Assembly (NCBI GenBank): GCA_963720235.1
Contig: OY970389.1
Span: 1,426,001 to 1,490,000, forward strand
Length of the DNA: 64,000 nucleotides
Direction: 5' to 3'
Source: JACMLC01 sp963720235
GTDB taxonomy: Bacteria > Acidobacteriota > Blastocatellia > Pyrinomonadales > Pyrinomonadaceae
The translations under genes were made by a program, and so were the position numbers. Shown here one piece after another: positions 60,971 through 64,000 of the stretch; the stretch's first letter is position 1; the number at the start of each line of letters is the position of its first letter. Under the pieces are notes generated by a model. The model was not told the DNA's origin and did no database searches. It saw only the letters and a list, made by a program, of their open reading frames with translations.

Positions 60971-61099
60971 TCGGCTCTCAAGTGTCGTAAATAGCAGGGA
61001 CGCAGGCGCGCGCTTGACATGGCATGGCAGTGCCAGCAGGCCGCGCGCCGCGTATCCTTCTTTATTGAGAGACCGCGAAGGTAAGACAGGAGATTTATT

Positions 61100-61555
61100 A
61101 TGGGAATGTCAGCAGGCGGCGGAGGCGAAGATTTCAACTCCGAGATCAATGTGACGCCGATGGTGGACATCATGCTGGTGCTCTTGATCATCTTCATGGT
61201 GGTTACGCCCTTCCTGCAACAGGGTGTGACGGTCGCCATCCCACGCGATATGAACAGCCCGGATGTTGATCCTGCGATTATCAAGGAATCGTCCGTGGTG
61301 ATTTCAATTCCGAACGATGGCGAGTACTATATCGGCAAAGACAAGAAGGACAAGGCTGACCTCGGCCCGCTCATCGAAAAGATGATGAAGAACAAGTCTG
61401 ATGCGGAGCGCATCGTCTATGTTAAGAGCGGTGTCGGTGTTCAGTATGGCAGCGTCGTCGAGGTTATCAATATCATCCGGCAACAGGGGATTGATAAAAT
61501 CGGTCTCGTCGCTGACAAGAAGAAGAAGGGCGGCGCTGCTCCAGCCGCTTCTTAA
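61100..61555 (+). CDS. exbD: ExbD/TolR-type protein 1
   Basis: 151 residues. NVTPMVDIMLVLLIIFMVV holds the membrane helix and the essential Asp. A periplasmic domain and a Lys-rich end follow. First of two tandem exbD genes, a frequent arrangement in Acidobacteriota (general knowledge). Confidence 0.92.
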   Translation: MGMSAGGGGEDFNSEINVTPMVDIMLVLLIIFMVVTPFLQQGVTVAIPRDMNSPDVDPAIIKESSVVISIPNDGEYYIGKDKKDKADLGPLIEKMMKNKSDAERIVYVKSGVGVQYGSVVEVINIIRQQGIDKIGLVADKKKKGGAAPAAS

Positions 61556-61648
61556 TAACGCAGAGAGTTGAAGGCAAAGCTGCGGACGCTTCTCGCAGAT
61601 AAAATCTCGCGCGAGCGTCCGGCAGCAGAATTGAAGAGGAGTTTTCCT

Positions 61649-62122
61649 ATGGCAATGGGTCCCGCAACCGGCGACGATGCCGTGCCTTATATTAATGTGA
61701 CGCCACTGATTGACGTGTTGCTGGTGCTCTTGATTATCTTCATGGTGGTCACGCCGCTCAAGCCGAGCCGCTTTGAAGCCAAGATTCCGTCCGAGCCGGA
61801 TCCGAATCAGGATTTGAGTCAGGTCAAGCCTAATCCTCTGACGCTCGTCGTCACAATTAGCAACGACTTGAAGCTCAAGCTGAATCAGGATGAGATGGGT
61901 TCGGTCAATGACACGGCCCCTATCAGCACGCGGCTCTCTGGTCTGTTTGAGCAGCGTAAACGCGAAAGAGCTTTCCGTCCCGGAACGGAAGATGTTGAAA
62001 AAACCGTCTTCGTCAAAGCTCCGCGTTCGCTCAAATACGGCGAAGTCGTAAAAGTCATTGATGCGATTAAGGGGGCCGGCGCAAATCCCGTCGGCCTGCA
62101 AGTTGACGATCTGGCGCAATAA
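61649..62122 (+). CDS. exbD: ExbD/TolR-type protein 2
   Basis: 157 residues from ATG 61649 with GAGGAG ahead. The longer frame from a TTG is not needed. NVTPLIDVLLVLLIIFMVV and the periplasmic domain match ExbD. Probably a hetero-oligomer with the first ExbD. Confidence 0.9.
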   Translation: MAMGPATGDDAVPYINVTPLIDVLLVLLIIFMVVTPLKPSRFEAKIPSEPDPNQDLSQVKPNPLTLVVTISNDLKLKLNQDEMGSVNDTAPISTRLSGLFEQRKRERAFRPGTEDVEKTVFVKAPRSLKYGEVVKVIDAIKGAGANPVGLQVDDLAQ

Positions 62123-62149
62123 ATAAAAGCAGTGATGAGTGAGGCGGAT

Positions 62150-62218
62150 AGTTTTCAGTTTTCAGTTTTCAGAAAAAGCGCGAACTGTTTTTACTGAAAA
62201 CTGAAAACTGAAAACTGC
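62150..62218. repeat. Intergenic hairpin of TTTTCAG units
   Basis: Three TTTTCAG units and their complement around AAAAAGCGCGAACTG, the same centre as at 55922. Lies between exbD and the lipoprotein gene. Confidence 0.7.
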
Positions 62219-62254
62219 TTCCTCTCATCACTTAAAAATTGGAGTGAAGAACAG

Positions 62255-63109
62255 ATGAAACTCTCTCAAGCCAGGCTGCCGCTCTTAATCCTGGTGGTTG
62301 TTTTCTCTACCTCCGGCTGCGGTGTCATCAATCGCATCCGTGCCAAGAACGAGCTCAACGAAGCCGCGCGCGCTTACAAGGCCGGAAAGTTTGCTGAGGC
62401 GGAACAGCATTCCAAGCGTGCTCTGGAACTCGATCCAGAACAGAAGACTGCTCCTTCCTTTATTGCTCGCTCAATCCATGCGCAATATCGTCCGGGCGTT
62501 GATACGCCGGACAATAAGCTGAAAGCCACCCAAGCCGTCGAAGCCTACAAAATAATCTTAGCGAAAGACCCGACCAACGAAGAGGCTTATAAAGCCATCG
62601 CCGCTTTGTATGGCGCAGTGGACGAGAATCAGCAACGGCAATGGATTCTGCAAAGAGCCAGCAACGGTTCTATACCAGAAGTCAAACGCGCAGAGGCATA
62701 CACCATTCTCGCCAGCAAAGACTGGAACTGCTCTTATACAATCACAGAGCAGACTGCCAATAAGAAGACAGAGCAGAAGGATGGCAAGACTGTCATCGTC
62801 TTTCAAAAGCCGAAAGATGCGAAAGACTTTGAGACAGCCCAACAGTGCGTCGCGCGCGGCATGGAAGAGGCCGAAAAGGCTATCAGCCTCGACGGCAACA
62901 ATGACGCCGCTTGGTCTTTCAAGACCAACCTGCTCCTTGAATCCGCCAAGCTCGCGGAGATGGACGGCAACGCGGATAAGAAGGCTGAATATACAAAGCT
63001 GGCCGAAGAGGCGCAGAAGCGCACGACAGAGTTGAGCGAACAGAACCAGAAGCGCAAAGAGGAAGAAGAGAAGAATAAGCCCAAGCCGCCGCAAGCGCCC
63101 GCAGGCTAA
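62255..63109 (+). CDS. TPR-containing lipoprotein
   Basis: 284 residues. Signal peptide with lipobox STSGC (Cys near 22), then TPR-type helices (AARAYKAGKFAEAEQHSKRA, TNEEAYKAIAALYGAVDE) and a Lys/Glu/Pro-rich tail. Probably anchored in the envelope; may assist the TonB/Exb machinery by context. Confidence 0.75.
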   Translation: MKLSQARLPLLILVVVFSTSGCGVINRIRAKNELNEAARAYKAGKFAEAEQHSKRALELDPEQKTAPSFIARSIHAQYRPGVDTPDNKLKATQAVEAYKIILAKDPTNEEAYKAIAALYGAVDENQQRQWILQRASNGSIPEVKRAEAYTILASKDWNCSYTITEQTANKKTEQKDGKTVIVFQKPKDAKDFETAQQCVARGMEEAEKAISLDGNNDAAWSFKTNLLLESAKLAEMDGNADKKAEYTKLAEEAQKRTTELSEQNQKRKEEEEKNKPKPPQAPAG

Positions 63110-63189
63110 GGCGCGACTACTGGCGCAGCCGCCGTCACACAAAAAGCGGGCGGGCATACATCGTCCCCGCCACGCATTTCATCTCAGGT

Positions 63190-63288
63190 GATGCTCGACT
63201 TACAGGTCAGGCATCACCTATTCTATTAGGGCCGAAGGGATGAATGAATAGCTTTTATTTCATCCTTCATTCCTCATCCCTTTGCCCT
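63190..63288. repeat. Intergenic inverted repeats before rel/spo
   Basis: A short AGGTCAGGCATCACCT-type pair near 63200, then AAGGGATGAATGAA/TTCATTCC-TCATCCCTTT arms around 63233-63283. Same style as the other host intergenic hairpins. Confidence 0.5.
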
Positions 63289-63295
63289 TGTTGTT

Positions 63296-64000
63296 ATGAT
63301 TCGCATCGAAGACATCATCGAAAAGGTCAGTAGCAATCATGAGCAGGCTGACCTAGACCTCTTGCGCCGCGCCTATATCTTTTCCGCGCGCGAGCACAAG
63401 GGGCAGACGCGCGCCTCCGGCGAGCCGTATCTCGTACACCCGCTCGAAGTCGCCAACATCCTCGCGGATATGCGTCTCGATGCCGTCTCCGTTGCGACAG
63501 GACTGCTGCATGATGTAGTCGAAGACACGCTGGTTGATCCGGAAACGATTCGGCGATATTTTGGCGACGATGTAACGCGCCTCGTTGATGGCCTGACCAA
63601 GATTGCGCAGATTAGCAACGTCTCGAAAGAAGAGCAGCAGGCGGAGAATGTGCGCAAGATGGTCTTGGCGATGGTCAACGACGTGCGCGTCGTGCTCATC
63701 AAACTCGCAGACCGCCTGCATAACATGCGCACGCTTCATTATCTCAAGCCGGAAAAACGCCAGCGTATCGCGCAGGAGACAATGGACATCTATGCTCCGA
63801 TTGCGCATCGCCTCGGCATGGGTAAAATTCGCGGCGAGTTGGAAGACCTTTCATTCCGTCATCTTCATCCTGATGATTACCGCGAGTTGACCGCGCAACT
63901 GGAAAAGCGTCGTCCTGAGAATGAAGCCTTCCTTAATAAAGTGACTGCGGAAATCGAAGAGAAGATGAAGGAGGCGGAAGTCCCGCTCGTACGCATCGAA
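63296..64000 (+). CDS. RelA/SpoT-type (p)ppGpp enzyme, N-terminal part
   Basis: 235 codons from ATG 63296 to the window edge, frame open. The HD hydrolase domain is complete in its motifs: AREHKGQTRASGEPYLVHPLE, LLHDVVEDT and LADRLHNMRTL. The synthetase and regulatory domains would lie beyond the window. It is probably a bifunctional long Rsh of the stringent response. Confidence 0.92.
   Translation, partial: MIRIEDIIEKVSSNHEQADLDLLRRAYIFSAREHKGQTRASGEPYLVHPLEVANILADMRLDAVSVATGLLHDVVEDTLVDPETIRRYFGDDVTRLVDGLTKIAQISNVSKEEQQAENVRKMVLAMVNDVRVVLIKLADRLHNMRTLHYLKPEKRQRIAQETMDIYAPIAHRLGMGKIRGELEDLSFRHLHPDDYRELTAQLEKRRPENEAFLNKVTAEIEEKMKEAEVPLVRIE

Overview
The window is a bacterial chromosome segment carrying one complete-looking integrated element. 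The host backbone on the right (about 45.7-64.0 kb) is G+C-rich. It carries yraN, der, a multi-GAF sensor kinase, tgt, yajC, secD, secF, tonB, exbB, two exbD genes, a TPR lipoprotein and a Rel/Spo gene that runs off the end. This order, the paired exbD genes and the style of the proteins suggest a Gram-negative Acidobacteriota (Blastocatellia-like) host. That assignment is inference; there is no rRNA here.

Positions 1-4.3 kb hold the end of a SWIM zinc-finger gene, a tyrosine recombinase, and two A+T-rich leftward genes with HEPN-type R-N-x-x-V-H motifs. One of the two is cut by an in-frame TAG. This looks like a small, older defence-type island next to tRNA-Cys.

Positions 4348-45665 are a temperate, podovirus-like prophage of about 41.3 kb. 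It is bounded by a perfect 44-bp direct repeat, the 5' part of tRNA-Cys(GCA), and carries its integrase beside the right end. From left to right it contains: (a) a module with two membrane proteins, a HerA/VirD4-type ATPase and a replication-relaxation-like protein (4.7-8.3 kb); (b) a non-coding stretch with an origin-like block and a candidate small RNA (8.3-9.2 kb); (c) a leftward run of tiny genes (9.2-11.0 kb); (d) HNH and zincin genes and two small membrane proteins with structured RNA leaders (11.0-12.8 kb); (e) packaging, portal, scaffold, capsid, fibre, adaptor and ejection-type genes (12.9-28.4 kb); (f) lysis and accessory genes (28.5-31.7 kb); (g) a run of overlapping small zinc proteins with DUF932 (31.9-33.3 kb); (h) a TPR/Fis-type regulator divergent from a secreted peptide with four GxIPSxG repeats (33.5-35.4 kb); (i) an SSB-like gene and an HNH gene; (j) a rightward block of membrane, SH3 and HEPN genes and structured non-coding DNA (36.8-41 kb); (k) a PD-(D/E)XK protein, NinG, a stand-alone FtsK gamma domain and the integrase (41.8-44.8 kb).

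The phage has no recognisable CI/Cro-type repressor and no polymerase, helicase or primase. It has six perfect DnaA boxes and a shared palindrome at three promoters. It therefore probably leans on host replication. Its most attractive candidate switch is the TPR regulator with the divergent repeat peptide, an arrangement that recalls arbitrium but with a different domain order. The second distinctive feature is the combination of a translocase-type ATPase, a replication-relaxation protein and an orphan FtsK gamma domain in a phage with podovirus structural genes. Four genes in the window carry a single frameshift or nonsense change (HEPN/zinc gene, portal, two secreted-protein genes). Assembly error should be excluded before biology is inferred from these.
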